DNA of 64,000 nt, taken from positions 124,001-188,000 of the forward strand of contig JAAKBF010000168.1 of NCBI GenBank assembly GCA_012656075.1, given 5' to 3'. Below the pieces are notes generated by a model. The model ran no database searches. It worked only from the letters and a program-made list of their open reading frames with translations, and was not told where the DNA came from. Positions 1 to 10,783 of this stretch are shown one piece after another. Source of the stretch: Phytophthora hibernalis. Taxonomy: Eukaryota; Oomycota; Peronosporomycetes; Peronosporales; Peronosporaceae. Position 1 is the stretch's first letter; the number at the start of each line of letters is the position of its first letter. The translations under genes and the position numbers were made by a program.

Positions 1-3000
1 CACCAACGCACGCTGCCGTCTCGAGCAGCATAAGACACGAGGACTTGGCCGTCCGACCGGAAGCGCACCGCCGAGACTGCCGAGCCGTGGCCGTCGAGCA
101 CTCGCCACTTCGTTGCAGTTCGCAGGTCGTAGATGACGATCACCGCCTCCATGGTGCCCAGCGCCAAACGCTGTGTCTCCTTGTGAAAGTCGATCATAGG
201 GAACCGCCTCACCAGACTGTGCAGACAGCGGGTGCTCAGTGGCAGACAGCGACGACGACGCTCAGGCTTCGTTGGGTCCAGACAGGCCATGACGGTGTCC
301 ACAAACGCTGGCAGGTGTCGGCACATGAGCAGGTAGTGCGTGTTGATGAGCTCCATCATGTACAGAAGAACGCTCTCGTGGAAACCGCTCGGGCGATCGT
401 GGTTGTGCATTTCCTGCTGCAGCAGACCGAGTACAAACGCGGACTCGCAGGCGCCCACCTCCACCAGCAAGCTCATCGCCGCATTGCTTCCTCCAGTGCC
501 GCCCTCGTTAAAGTTGGCAAGCGAGCCACCTGGCCCAGTAGTCACTTCTTCGGCATTTTCGTTTTGAGCAATGCGGTGCTTCTCGCGCATGTTGATCATC
601 AAAAGCTGGATCATGAGTGACGACAAGTCCACAAGATGGGGTCGGAAGAGCATCAACCCCTTCGTTAGTAGCTCGGTCGATACAGACGCTACAAAGCGTT
701 CTGGTGCCTTTAGTAGGAATACGAGCACGTCACACACTTCTCGCGCACCAGCCGGAGAAATCTCGCCAGGGAAGTATGTACCGATCATACTCATCAAGAG
801 AACAAGCGAGCCTAATCGTTCTACCACCAAAGAAAACGATATCCCCGACTCGGTTTCGGTGTTGAAACTGTTGCCGCTGCTGTTGACCGCACTAGGGCCA
901 CTCGGTTGGGAACTAGAACCAGCACCACCGCTCGTTCCAACTCCGCCAACAGTTCCCAGGAACGAGCTCCCGGTCTCCGTCTCCAAGCGTACCATTTCCC
1001 AGTGAAGTTTTGCCGAATACTCAGCTGACAACGCACTTCTTTCAGTCGGAGGGAGACGCTTAATCGCCCCACTCAATAAAGTGCGCGCCGCTAGCTGTAT
1101 GTACTCGCACGAGTCAAACCCAAACGTTGCCAGTTCTTCGAGAGCTGGCTCCCGGAAATAAGCAACAGAGTCTGGAAGCACGATCGAGTGCTGCGTTATT
1201 AACTGACTCCACAGTACTTGGAATTCTTCTTTGTTTGCCGGCGACAAGCTACCGTTGCCGGATCTGGGGTGTTTGTACTCCATAAGGCTCATACAAAGCG
1301 ATACGACGCCTAGCGCAATACTGGCCGACAAAGCTGATGAGTGCTGCCAATTCCGGCCAGAAGCAGGTATAGTTAGCGACACCGAGCTCACAAGATCGCT
1401 CTGCGAGATTGGCGAAGACTCGACCAATGGTGATACTATCGGGGTTGTCCACGGAACTGGAATGGTCAGCGCCCCAGACACAAAGTCTTGCAATGCACAC
1501 GAGTACAGTGCATGTGCAGGCTCAATTCCAAGAATGCTGCGGCACGCTTGATCAATAGCAGGAGTAACACCCCATGACAGCAACAGTGACAGCATGAATA
1601 GCTCCATGGATCCCGTCGCGTATACCGAAGGTTGCGCTGATTGAAGATCCTTCTCTCCAAAGTTCATAGCGGCGCCGTTGCTCTGAAAAAGCAGCGAGTA
1701 ATAACTACTCCAATTTTTCTTGAGTTGCTCAGCGCTTCGGAGTACACCAAATTCAATCAGTTGCACAGCTGCGTTGCCAATAAATAATGTTGAATTTTCG
1801 ACGAGAGAGTAGCCAACAGAGCTCGATGCTTCCACGGCCTTATCACCTGAAGCATTTCCGCCTCCGTTGAGCAAAGCGCACGGTATCGTTCGCTCGAGCA
1901 TGCCAGTATCTGTGTTCCACACGTACACCATACGATCTTCGCACTCCACATAAAGCAATCCACGTTCCAGATGCCAGTCAAGGTTGCAGATTCTGTCAGC
2001 ATGCTCCGATAACTCTAGCATGCATTCCCACTCAACGACACAGTGACTGTCATTACGACTTGTTGGGGAGCCGCGAACAAACGAGCCTCTGGCAGCTGGG
2101 AGACGAGTGTATTGAGGGGCGTAGATTACAACTCGGCGATCGACTCCAACCGTTGCAACTAGCCGATCAGGGTATATTGCGTCCCAATCGGGTCCCCATC
2201 CGCCCCAACGCTGCCTCTCTTAAGCGGCGATACGCTGATCTGCTGGATTGGACCGCGGTGGTTGTGAAATCTCTTCAAAATTCTTGCTTCATGGCCAACC
2301 CACGCGTCAGCCTCCGAGATTGCACGGAACAGGATAAGCTCTATTATCCGGAAGATTCCATTCGTACCACCGCTAAACACCATGAACCGGATTGAAGGCT
2401 GAGAATCACTGGTAATTTCACGGACTAGCCCATTATTCGGTTCTGACCCGTCCGATGTCTCTATTGTCAGCGCACTTCGATCGATGCGTTTCCCTTTGTG
2501 TATACTGAGGGACCGATTTCCAGTATTTCTCTTCAAATCAGGGTCAGGAAAACGAGATATCCGAAACGGGTTCTTACGCGTTGTAAAGCACATTTCCTCG
2601 GCGGATGGTTGACTTGTATTGCTAGATGAAGGCACTTCATGTGCAGATGTGGAACAAATCCAACCCCCAGAAGGAATGCGCAATAGCAGTAACCCGCCCA
2701 GAATGGCATTGAAGTCGCGTTTCTGAATCATTTACAGTACCCCCAGCGTTGTTTGGCAAGTGTTCCTGGCTCAATAATCCAATGCAAATCATTCCGTCCG
2801 AGAAACCTTTGGCGAGAACAGGGATATCCAGCAAGTACTGATACGATATGAACTCCAGTCGTCTTTGTTCACCCTCATTTGCTTCGCGTAGAGCGGGTTC
2901 GCCCCTTGTACCAGGCGGCCCATTTCGACCTGTAACAGGTGCCAACGCGGTGGCCAACACACTGCTTGCCATGGCCGCCGTGCCTGTAATTGATGCTCCA

Positions 3001-5125
3001 CCGCCTGTTGAGTTTGTACGTGCATCATTAAGTCCTTGTCGGCGCTTGCGGCGCATCCCAGCTCGCCGAACCAGTTCATAAGTTGAAGACGATTGAGTTT
3101 CATCCCTTCCCAGTATAAAGTGTGTCAAGCAGCCTTCATGCTGTGATGAAGAAAGCGGTTCACCTTTAGCAAGTCCTCCTTGAGCTGTTTTGCCGCAGCT
3201 TCAAAGCCATCGCTAAGATAATGAAAGCGTACCCGTTCTGCTGGCGGCACTCGCGTTACAACGATATTGCCCTTATTCTGCAGTAAGCGCGTTGGCGATG
3301 GCAGTCGCACCGCCGGCATCGCCCAAAGTCCCAGGGATCCACGGTGGCACATGTGCACAACTTGAAAAATTGGTCCCGAGAGTGATGTTCCAGTCTTAAT
3401 ACAAGACGTAAAACCTGTTTGCTGCCGTCGCCCAGCCAACGAGGAAACGGAACTTCTCGGCTTGGTTGGAGCGCATTGTTTTTCCATGTGGATCAGGAGA
3501 TCACAGCACTTACACCGATCCATCGAGGTGACATACATAGCCTTGTCAATAGCGCGTAAGGGCTTAGAGTCGGATCGTGGGACTAGCTGGTCCTGGTCTT
3601 TCGTAAAGATGAAAAACTTCCCTGCAGGATCTGTAGACGATTCTGTGGTCACGAATTGGAAAACATGGCCTCTGTTAGTCCACAAAACCACGTTTCTATC
3701 TTCTAAAAATTCGCCATTCTCCCAATACACATCCCCGCAATTGTTTCCAGTACTACATGAGGTGAAGTATTTGCAAGTAGTAGCTGCCTGACGCACAAAC
3801 TCGGCTGGCGCAATACGGCAGCTTCCAGTGCCTGCATTTGATCGTGGTTTGGAAAAAGTGTCGTTACTTGCTTGGCCGTCACTGCGTATTTCCAATGGGC
3901 ACAACCATTTTCGCTTGAGTATTACAAATTTGGTCTTCCACATGAGAAGTACGAGCGATGAATCTGGTGACACGTGCACAGAGAGCGGAAAGTAGCTGTT
4001 CTTGATAGATCCCATAAGAGCGGTCTGCGGGTTCATGTTATCGCCATCCTTCAGCGATGTGCTCTGCGAACACGTAATATCTTCCGCCTGGTCGGCCCAC
4101 GAAATCACCCAGCTACTTCGCTGTACCCACCGAAATCCCCATGCGACGCTCGCTGACCCACCACTTTCACTAACACCAAACGCCGTCCCACTTGTTGACC
4201 CTCGCGGCTGCGTCCACAAGAAACATTTCACGAGTCCCTCGGCCCCCAAGGATAGCACCACCGCATCCCATCGTTGATCTCCAGTTGAGGCCACTGGCAG
4301 AAAGGTAGCACTTCGTCTTGACTCGGGCGATCCACTAGCTATCGGCGACCGAGAAGGAGACATTCGCCCGCTCCCGGACGGACTCTCCGGATCTCGATCT
4401 CCACCTGTAAAACCTGTATCCATCCCCGACCCACTGCTCGACCGGACTAATCTAGGTCGCGGTGACTTTGCCGTGGCATCTGCAGCTCCCCACTGCGATA
4501 CTGCGACGAATCTGCTCCTGCGCTGTGTCCATACAGTACAACAGCTGCATCCTCCACGCATCCAGTACCATGAGCCTCGACTCCTCACTCACCACGACAG
4601 CAAACCTCCTGTTGCACAACATCTCAAGACCCAGCAGCGGCGCCAGCTCCTTCGCGAGGGACGCGTTGGCTTCTGCACACGCGCCATTGGGCAGCTGCCA
4701 CCTGGCCAGCGCGCCGTCTCTCGTGGCGGAGATTAACGTGCTCTGTCCCCACTCGTCTGTGCCACTGACGATGCCCACGACGGCCTGGCCCGAGCCTTCA
4801 CTGCCTGGGAAGACCAGCATGTTGACCTGAGCCACACGGCTCTGCTCGAACCTCCAGTACAGCACCACGCCGTCCACTGTACCTGCAAAGACGCACACTT
4901 GCGTGCAGTGTCCACATCAGCGTCCTCGTTGTTAACGTCCACAGAAGTCGAGTTTTGGCTCGGCTGGGACACGGGCAGCAGCAGAACGTGCAGCGCCACC
5001 ACTTGCACCTGCGGAGGCTCGTTCCAGAGCACGAGGGGGACGACCACGTCCTTCCCGGTGGCTCGCTGCTGTTGGTGGACGTCTCGAGTGTCCACCACCG
5101 TCCTCCAGGACCTTGTCTTCCGCAT
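1..5125 (-). CDS. WDR7: WDR7 / rabconnectin-3 beta homologue (3' end beyond window)
   Basis: Large WD40 protein of the family that, with the rabconnectin-alpha/DMXL partner, regulates V-ATPase assembly on endomembranes (family knowledge). The N-terminus has the family opening 'VVVPLVLW' followed by a propeller blade ('VCVFAGTVDGVVLYW'). A later blade reads 'DRMVYVWNTDTGMLERT', close to the WDR7 stretch before its alpha-helical middle. The middle contains a 'MELFMLSLLLSWGV' segment matching the family's 'tAkLFMscLHaWGl'. Near the window edge 'YDLRTATKWRVLDGHGS' is the conserved C-terminal blade. The ATG at 5125 is chosen because it lies just before the conserved N-terminus. The frame changes near 4898, 4490, 3125, 2650 and 2190; the first two sit at AA/GGGG runs and are resolved by one added or removed base, so indels are likelier than a pseudogene. 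The C-terminal end is missing from the window. Confidence 0.8.
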
Positions 5126-5473
5126 CACGGTGAGGAGAGTATTCTAATTGGGAGGGAACGGGAGATTCCAGATGGTGGCGCCTACAGAGTGGTCGAGAGA
5201 GTAAACTGCGGCTCAAACGACAGAGAAGAGAATGGTGAAGACAACGCAATTAGTGTATGTCTGGGGGATTGCCTGGGGGCGGCGGTAGCGGCGAAGCAGA
5301 TCTGCCCTTGAGCTGCTTGAAGCGGCGGACTAACTCACGGAGCTACTCGTTAAGTACGTTGTTTTATGGCTGTGGACGGGTATTTTAATATACCGGTACT
5401 GTACCGGTACATACAATGATGAAGTTACGACGCGAAATGTGGCCAAAACTTTGTACTTTTGCGTTGAAATTGC
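5126..5473. other. Intergenic, WDR7 upstream region with TACCGGTAC direct repeat
   Basis: About 350 bp between the WDR7 start and the stop of the next minus-strand gene. No convincing ORF. The only structure I see is a duplicated palindrome-like motif, TACCGGTAC-TG-TACCGGTAC, at 5391-5410, inside an AT-rich stretch. It could be a protein-binding site or chance. Confidence 0.4.
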
Positions 5474-8280
5474 TTACTTGTTCTTGACATGTGACGGCGC
5501 GACGAGGAAAATATACACATTCTCGGCCGATGTCGTTTTGAGCAGACCGGGGCGAGAGCTCGCACGTTTCTTCAGCACGATCAAGTGACGAAGGTCGTCC
5601 ACCTGCAAATACACACAAAAGGGTTTAGCAACGAGTTCTTTAGGCGACTTGCACGGCCAAGGTACCGGTAGTGACTTACAATGGTCGGGTTGAGGTTGAA
5701 GTAGTTGTGTCGGATCGCATGCACGTTGTTATCCATCCACGTCGTATCGATAACATCCATGTCCAGATAGTGAAGTGGGGCCTCCTCCACGCTAGTGCCG
5801 CCACGTGTAGTGCCATAAGGTGCTGTATCATCCGTGGTTGGATGAGTTCGACTGCGGTTGTATGCAAACGACGCAACGCCCGGGTATTTTGCGCGTTGAT
5901 TCACGGCTGCATAAGCCAGATCTAAGTCCTGCGGGGCAGCCAAGTTTTTGTCCTGCCAATTGAGAAACTGCGTGTCAGAACGCCCTTCCACTTCATTATC
6001 TTCGGGATCACGATGAATCATGTGTCCACGTCTGCCAAGCGAGTAATTCAGTGGACCCGTGATCGACGTCTTCGAGAGATACTCCAAGTAAAACAATGCG
6101 CCGTCGAGGCTGTCTGCATACAGCGTGATGTGATTGCAGAAGTGGCGTGCGCGGTCATATCCTCCACCGTACTTGACAAAATCGTTTCTGTCGTAGTCCG
6201 GGTTGCAGAATGTAAGTGTCGAGAGCTGCATCTTCCTTGTTGCATTGCCGACGTTGGCAACACTTCCCGTGGGCTGGGCGTAGATTTACAAGAAACAGTT
6301 GTGTTAGCTCAGACGTGGAAAACCTAAACAACAGACAGGCAAGTTGATTCGCATAGATCGTACCAAAAACACCTCCTCAAACAATCCCTTGTTGAGGGAG
6401 CCGAAGAACACACGCGCACCCATGGAGTGTGCGATGATGTTCAGCTTTGTGTATCCCGCGTCAATCAAACTCTTCAAGAACAGAACAAAATCATCGGCAG
6501 TTCGCTCACTCTCACTTCCAACCTCTTTCGCTATACAGAAAAGAAAGTAAAACATGTAAAGAAGTTAGGAAGATAAACACCAATTCACCAATTCGACTGC
6601 ATTCGAGGCACTCCTTCGCTCACCTTGGAAGTAGGCTAGCACGCCACCGCTCGGCCAGCTGAAAACGAAGGGATGTACGTATGACGGAAAGTCACCAAGA
6701 GCAAGGAGCTGTGCGAGGCGGTTCATGCCGTAATCCAGCGAGCAGTTGTATCCGTGAAGTAAAACCAATGCCTCTTTCCCTTCGTCGCCGTCACCGCCGG
6801 AAAGATCAAACACAGGAGCTGACTCTTCACGGAAAAGATTACGTCTAGTGACTCGTTCCCGACGTGGCTGGCCGCGCAGCATTGCTTCCTCGTCCTTATG
6901 ATTAAACACAACGCCATCCGTCGGAGTGCGCAAAACCGGGAGGCACTCAGCTGCAGTCTGAGGAGCTTCAGAAACGTATGACGGAGTCAAATGCGACACC
7001 GTCGGCAAGTATCTGAAGAAACCGCCGGACACAGAACACTCCACGCTCGCCACACCCCAATTCAAACCGTTCTCTGAGTGCTTCGGAAAGAAAGAAATCT
7101 CCGTTGAACCCTTCTCACCACGGTTGTGGCAAAACCCAATGCGAATGTTCACGAACGAATAACCACTACCATGCTCAAAACTGCGGAACGGACCAATGGG
7201 GACACCATCCTCCCACTGCCCTGTAAGGCGCTCGCCGTGATACGCTGTGTCGGTCCACATGCCGTAGCCGTGGGGCTCACCCTGGGCGTTGAGTCCACCG
7301 CAATATTTGATCACATTACGTTTTCTCGTATAAAACCGTGCCTTGGAACGGTACGTGATGGAGTTGGTTTCTACGCCCGGCTTGATGTTCCACCATTTCA
7401 CCAGGTTAAATTTCTGTTTGAGCACCATCCACGGGTACGCATAATGCGTGAAACAGTACGCCACCACCGTGACAACCTCGACCGAAATCAGTACAACAAC
7501 CATAACACTGCGCACTTGTCGATCCGAGTCGGACACTTCGCTGTCGTCGACCCAGAACAGCACGTACAAGCTGCCCGTGATAGCGTACGTCAGCAACTCG
7601 GCAATAATGATCCAGTAAATGATCCACCGAATAATCAGCGCCAGCTTCACGAGGATGTACAGCCCTAGGGCGATCACCGCAAAGTAGAACGCTCCATCCG
7701 ATACGGACGCCCGACTCTCGTTCGTAACTGCAGGTGCATCAAAAGTCAGGAAATCACCAAACCAAGTAGGAAGACTTTTTGTACCTGAATCGTCGGCCGC
7801 GAGGACCGCGAACACCACAATAATGTACACGACAATGACCCACGTCACCATTTGGGTCACAAAAGAGTACTACAAACCACTGTGTTAGCTATCACCTCCC
7901 CACTTTTTGGTCCAACTAACTGTACAGTCCCCACCTTCTGGTACACTCCTCGGTACCGACGTTGCAGACGCCTCCCGTCATGAACCCAAACGATCTGCCA
8001 ATTGAACAGCAAATATTCAGCATTTGCATTGAATTTAGTCTCCAGTGCAGCAAAATTCAGTGGCAAATGGCCCGCACTCGTGGAAATCGAACTGTTCCGG
8101 TCCGTCCTGCGCGTCGTCGGGCTCCTCCTCGTGTGTGGGCAGCTGCGACGGACTGCGGTAGTCGCTGGAGGCCGCCACTTCGTTGGCCATGAGGCTGGCG
8201 TCCATGCTGGTCAAGACGGAGCGAAGAGGCGTGCGCTCGGTGGCGGTACCGGAAGTTTGGGAGTGTTGTGCGTGCCGCAT
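5474..8280 (-). CDS. Multi-pass membrane alpha/beta hydrolase (DUF900 type) with MORN-like repeats
   Basis: Five exons deduced: 7935-8280, 6624-7869, 6364-6530, 5680-6273 and 5474-5602, with introns of 65-93 bp. The N-terminal half is acidic and soluble, followed by several hydrophobic helices (for example 'VTWVIVVYIIVVFAVLA'). Next comes a MORN-like segment with 'EPHGYGMW' and 'GQWEDGVPIGPF'. The hydrolase core has 'LVLLHGYN', 'VFSWPSGG' and the nucleophile elbow 'IIAHSMGAR' (Ser in G/H-x-S-x-G). This matches the DUF900 family, whose members are predicted esterases or lipases of unknown substrate. The splice after 'GVYQK' to 'YSFVTQM' keeps phase and removes a premature stop. The frame changes near 8055 (intron or indel, unresolved). 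The MORN repeats suggest membrane-lipid association (inference). Confidence 0.7.
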
Positions 8281-8505
8281 TTTGGGACTAAGTTGCACCA
8301 GCTGGAGCAACGTTACTGATTTTGAATTGCAAATACCGGTACAACCAAGGGATGCAAAGAGCCATCCCATTCCTCACGTCCGCATTTCACTGCAACAGTA
8401 TGGTACAGTATCGTGCATGTACGACACGAGAGACGGCATCTGTACATCAAAAATGAAAGTCTTTCGAGCGTTAAAGGCACCTACCACTCCCTGTTAATGC
8501 TGCGC

Positions 8506-8901
8506 TTAGTCCTCCTTCTCGAGCTTGATCTCGAGCATGATGGCGCTTTTGCGCTTCTGCTTGGCGAAGGCGCCGGGCAGCTCCAGCTCGTACATAAGCA
8601 CTTCAGACTCGGGTTTGTCCAGGAAGGCGGCCAATGGGATGTTGCAGAAGCCGATCTTGTCGTCCTTGGAGATGCGGTCGTGGTCGAACACCTGCACGTC
8701 CAGCACGGCGCTCTTGGGCTCGTCGCTGATGAAGGCGAACGTCTCCTCCGGGTCCCACTCGGGGTTCAGGTTGGCTGCGATCATGGAGCTCTTGTGCGTC
8801 GTAGTGCCCAGCTTGAAGACCACGTACGGGTCGCTCTTGCCATTGAAGTCGGCGGACGGCAGGTCCACGGCCTTGACGAGCGTCACGTGTACAGCGAACA
8901 T
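8506..8901 (-). CDS. Single C2-domain protein
   Basis: 131 aa, essentially one C2 domain. It starts 'MFAVHVTLVKAVDLP' and has Ca2+-loop acidic residues in 'DFNGKSDPYVVF' and 'VFDHDRISKDDKIG', followed by the terminal beta strand 'AIMLEIKLEKED'. C2 domains bind acidic phospholipids, usually with Ca2+; with all loop aspartates visible, Ca2+ binding is plausible. The ATG at 8901 is chosen because it immediately precedes the first beta strand and matches the paralogue's start. It lies head-to-head with the C2/dysferlin-tail gene at 9734, its clear paralogue, about 830 bp away. There is no signal peptide or membrane helix, so a cytosolic membrane-recruited protein is expected. Confidence 0.85.
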   Translation of the reverse strand: MFAVHVTLVKAVDLPSADFNGKSDPYVVFKLGTTTHKSSMIAANLNPEWDPEETFAFISDEPKSAVLDVQVFDHDRISKDDKIGFCNIPLAAFLDKPESEVLMYELELPGAFAKQKRKSAIMLEIKLEKED

Positions 8902-9733
8902 GCTGGAGAGAGGATGGAAGCTGAGAGGCTTGGGAGTCCGAAGCTTTGGATTGCTACAGGAGCTTTTCACAAGTGAACAACTTCACACGTCATGCAGGTC
9001 GCTTGAGTTGTGCGAACGGAAAGGCGGTGAAGACGAGCAACATAAGAGTGGCGTGCCCGAAATGGCACCAAAATGTGTGCCTGTCCGGGCGAGCACTAAT
9101 TATATGGCCACAAACGCGAGGTTTTATCAAATTGCGGACCGCTACGCTGGCGTTTCTTGCCAGACAGCGGACACTGAATCCAGGTTGAGCGACTGTCCAC
9201 CTCGACTCGAAGTGCCATAATATCATACGATTGCCTCAGCAGTGGAGTGCGAGAGCCGTCCGCAATCACACGTGTATCGCGAAGCTCGATCGTTGGAAAT
9301 CAGACCACAGCGAAAGCATCACCGAGCTTGCATTCTGCATGGTCAAGTAAGCTTTGCCTTGGCACGATCATTCTCACGCGTTTTAGGTTGAAGTTTTCAG
9401 CTGAAAATCCACCGATATCGCGCCAGGAGCGTTGTATATTCAATACCCTGTAGCAAATTATCTTTGTTGTTCGTCTTAAAGGTTTGTTTACCTCTTATAT
9501 TACGTATTTGGGTTATCCTTAATCCATTCACAACGTAGCGTTCTGCACTCAGTACAGTAGTCTTGGGTTAATACGCCCATGTCTCAGCCCATTTTCCGCC
9601 ACTCTCCGCCCGTCTTTCTCTCTCTTTTCGGCCAATCGCGCGTTTCCTCACGAGTAGGCAACAAACATATCACATGCGGCCCCACACTGTCAGTCGCATT
9701 CCGCATCTAGACAGCACGAAGGAAGCAGCGACT
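8902..9733. other. Bidirectional upstream region between two C2 genes
   Basis: 832 bp separating divergent C2 genes, AT-rich in its right half, with no credible ORF. It must hold both promoters. A GCCCATTTTCC motif (9587-9597) resembles the oomycete initiator core and sits at a suitable distance upstream of the right-hand gene. Confidence 0.5.
9587..9600 (+). promoter_or_regulatory. Possible oomycete Inr-type core promoter
   Basis: GCCCATTTTCCGCC contains YCAYTYY-like CCATTTT, the consensus of the oomycete initiator. It lies about 75-150 bp upstream of candidate ATGs 9674 and 9734. Motif match only; no transcript data. Confidence 0.3.
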
Positions 9734-10486
9734 ATGAGCAACATGCACACGCTGCAGGTGACGCTGGTGCGCGCGGGCGACCTGGCGGCCAGCGACTTCG
9801 GCTTCATGGGGATGGGCGGAAAGAGCGACCCGTACGTGGTCTTCAAGCTGGGCCGCGTGAGCCAGAAGAGCTCCGTAGTGCCCAGCAGTCTCAGTCCACG
9901 TTGGGAACCGGCCGAGACGTTCCAGTTCCAGGTGGACCGCCCCAAGGAGAAGTGTCTGGAGGTGCACGTGATGGACTACGACCGCTTCATGAAGGACGAC
10001 TGTATCGGCACAGCCAACCTGGCACTGGCCCCGTTTCTGGAGAAGAAGCAGTCAGAAGTCGTGTCCTACGAGCTGGAGGTGCCGCCTGACTACGACAAGC
10101 AGAAGCGCAAGTCGGTGCTGTTCCTGGAGATCAAGGTCACGCCCAACGAGCAGGTGGACCAGGTGCTGGAGCTCTGGGAGAACCAGCGCTACCACATCGT
10201 CAAGAAGTGGACCACGGACACGCACATCGCCAACTCCAATGAGCGCAAGCGCTGGAGCTCCGTCACGGACGCTAATACGTCGGCCGATGCCTTTGAAGAG
10301 GTGGCACCTAGAGTGCCGAGTCATCTCAAGGCGGAAGGGTGGACGCTCGATGTGTCACAGGGAGACGACAATGGCTGGATCTATGCGCCGTCCTTCTCCG
10401 GACCCTGGCAGAAGGACCCCTTCACATTAGCCATGGTGAGGCGACGCAAGTGGATCAACAGGTGCACAGCAGTAGACAACCAGTAA
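9734..10486 (+). CDS. C2 domain plus C-terminal dysferlin-type (DysF) tail
   Basis: 250 aa from the ATG at 9734; an in-frame ATG at 9674 would add 20 residues. An N-terminal C2 domain (about residues 5-140) has 'MGGKSDPYVVFKLG' and 'VMDYDRFMKDDCIG'. It is followed by a tryptophan-rich segment: 'LELWENQRYHIVKKW', 'EGWTLD', 'NGWIYAPSFSGPWQ', ending in an arginine-rich 'VRRRKWINRC'. That W-x(n)-W plus RRRxW arrangement is the DysFN/DysFC signature found in dysferlin and in Pex23/Pex30-type peroxins. A membrane-lipid or peroxisome/ER-contact role is inferred from those families. The C2 half is closely similar to the divergent gene at 8506-8901, showing an inverted duplication in which only this copy has the tail. 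Confidence 0.8.
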   Translation: MSNMHTLQVTLVRAGDLAASDFGFMGMGGKSDPYVVFKLGRVSQKSSVVPSSLSPRWEPAETFQFQVDRPKEKCLEVHVMDYDRFMKDDCIGTANLALAPFLEKKQSEVVSYELEVPPDYDKQKRKSVLFLEIKVTPNEQVDQVLELWENQRYHIVKKWTTDTHIANSNERKRWSSVTDANTSADAFEEVAPRVPSHLKAEGWTLDVSQGDDNGWIYAPSFSGPWQKDPFTLAMVRRRKWINRCTAVDNQ

Positions 10487-10783
10487 CGTGGGGTATCGAC
10501 CCTGAAGGGGAGATATACAGACGCATTGACGGAACGCTTTTCAGAAGATCTCAGACAGGAGACATGGAAGGAGACACCTCAACAGTGACGACCTGAATGA
10601 TATAGGGCGCGTGTTGTGAGCTGAGTGAATCGGAAGCAGCAGCTGAGTGGGAATAAGGACTTGAGCCTAAGCGTACGAATCGAGAGGCTGTAGTTTGTGT
10701 TCGGTGCTGTGCTTCGTAGGAGTTTTATCCACATTTATTTGTCATCTTCTCAATCGATCGGTCTCTTGAGGTGCAAGTGGAGC

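Noticed and set aside
45..1005. Plus-strand ORFs of 191 and 144 aa
   Set aside because: Antisense to conserved WDR7 coding sequence; no ATG-supported start and no motif.
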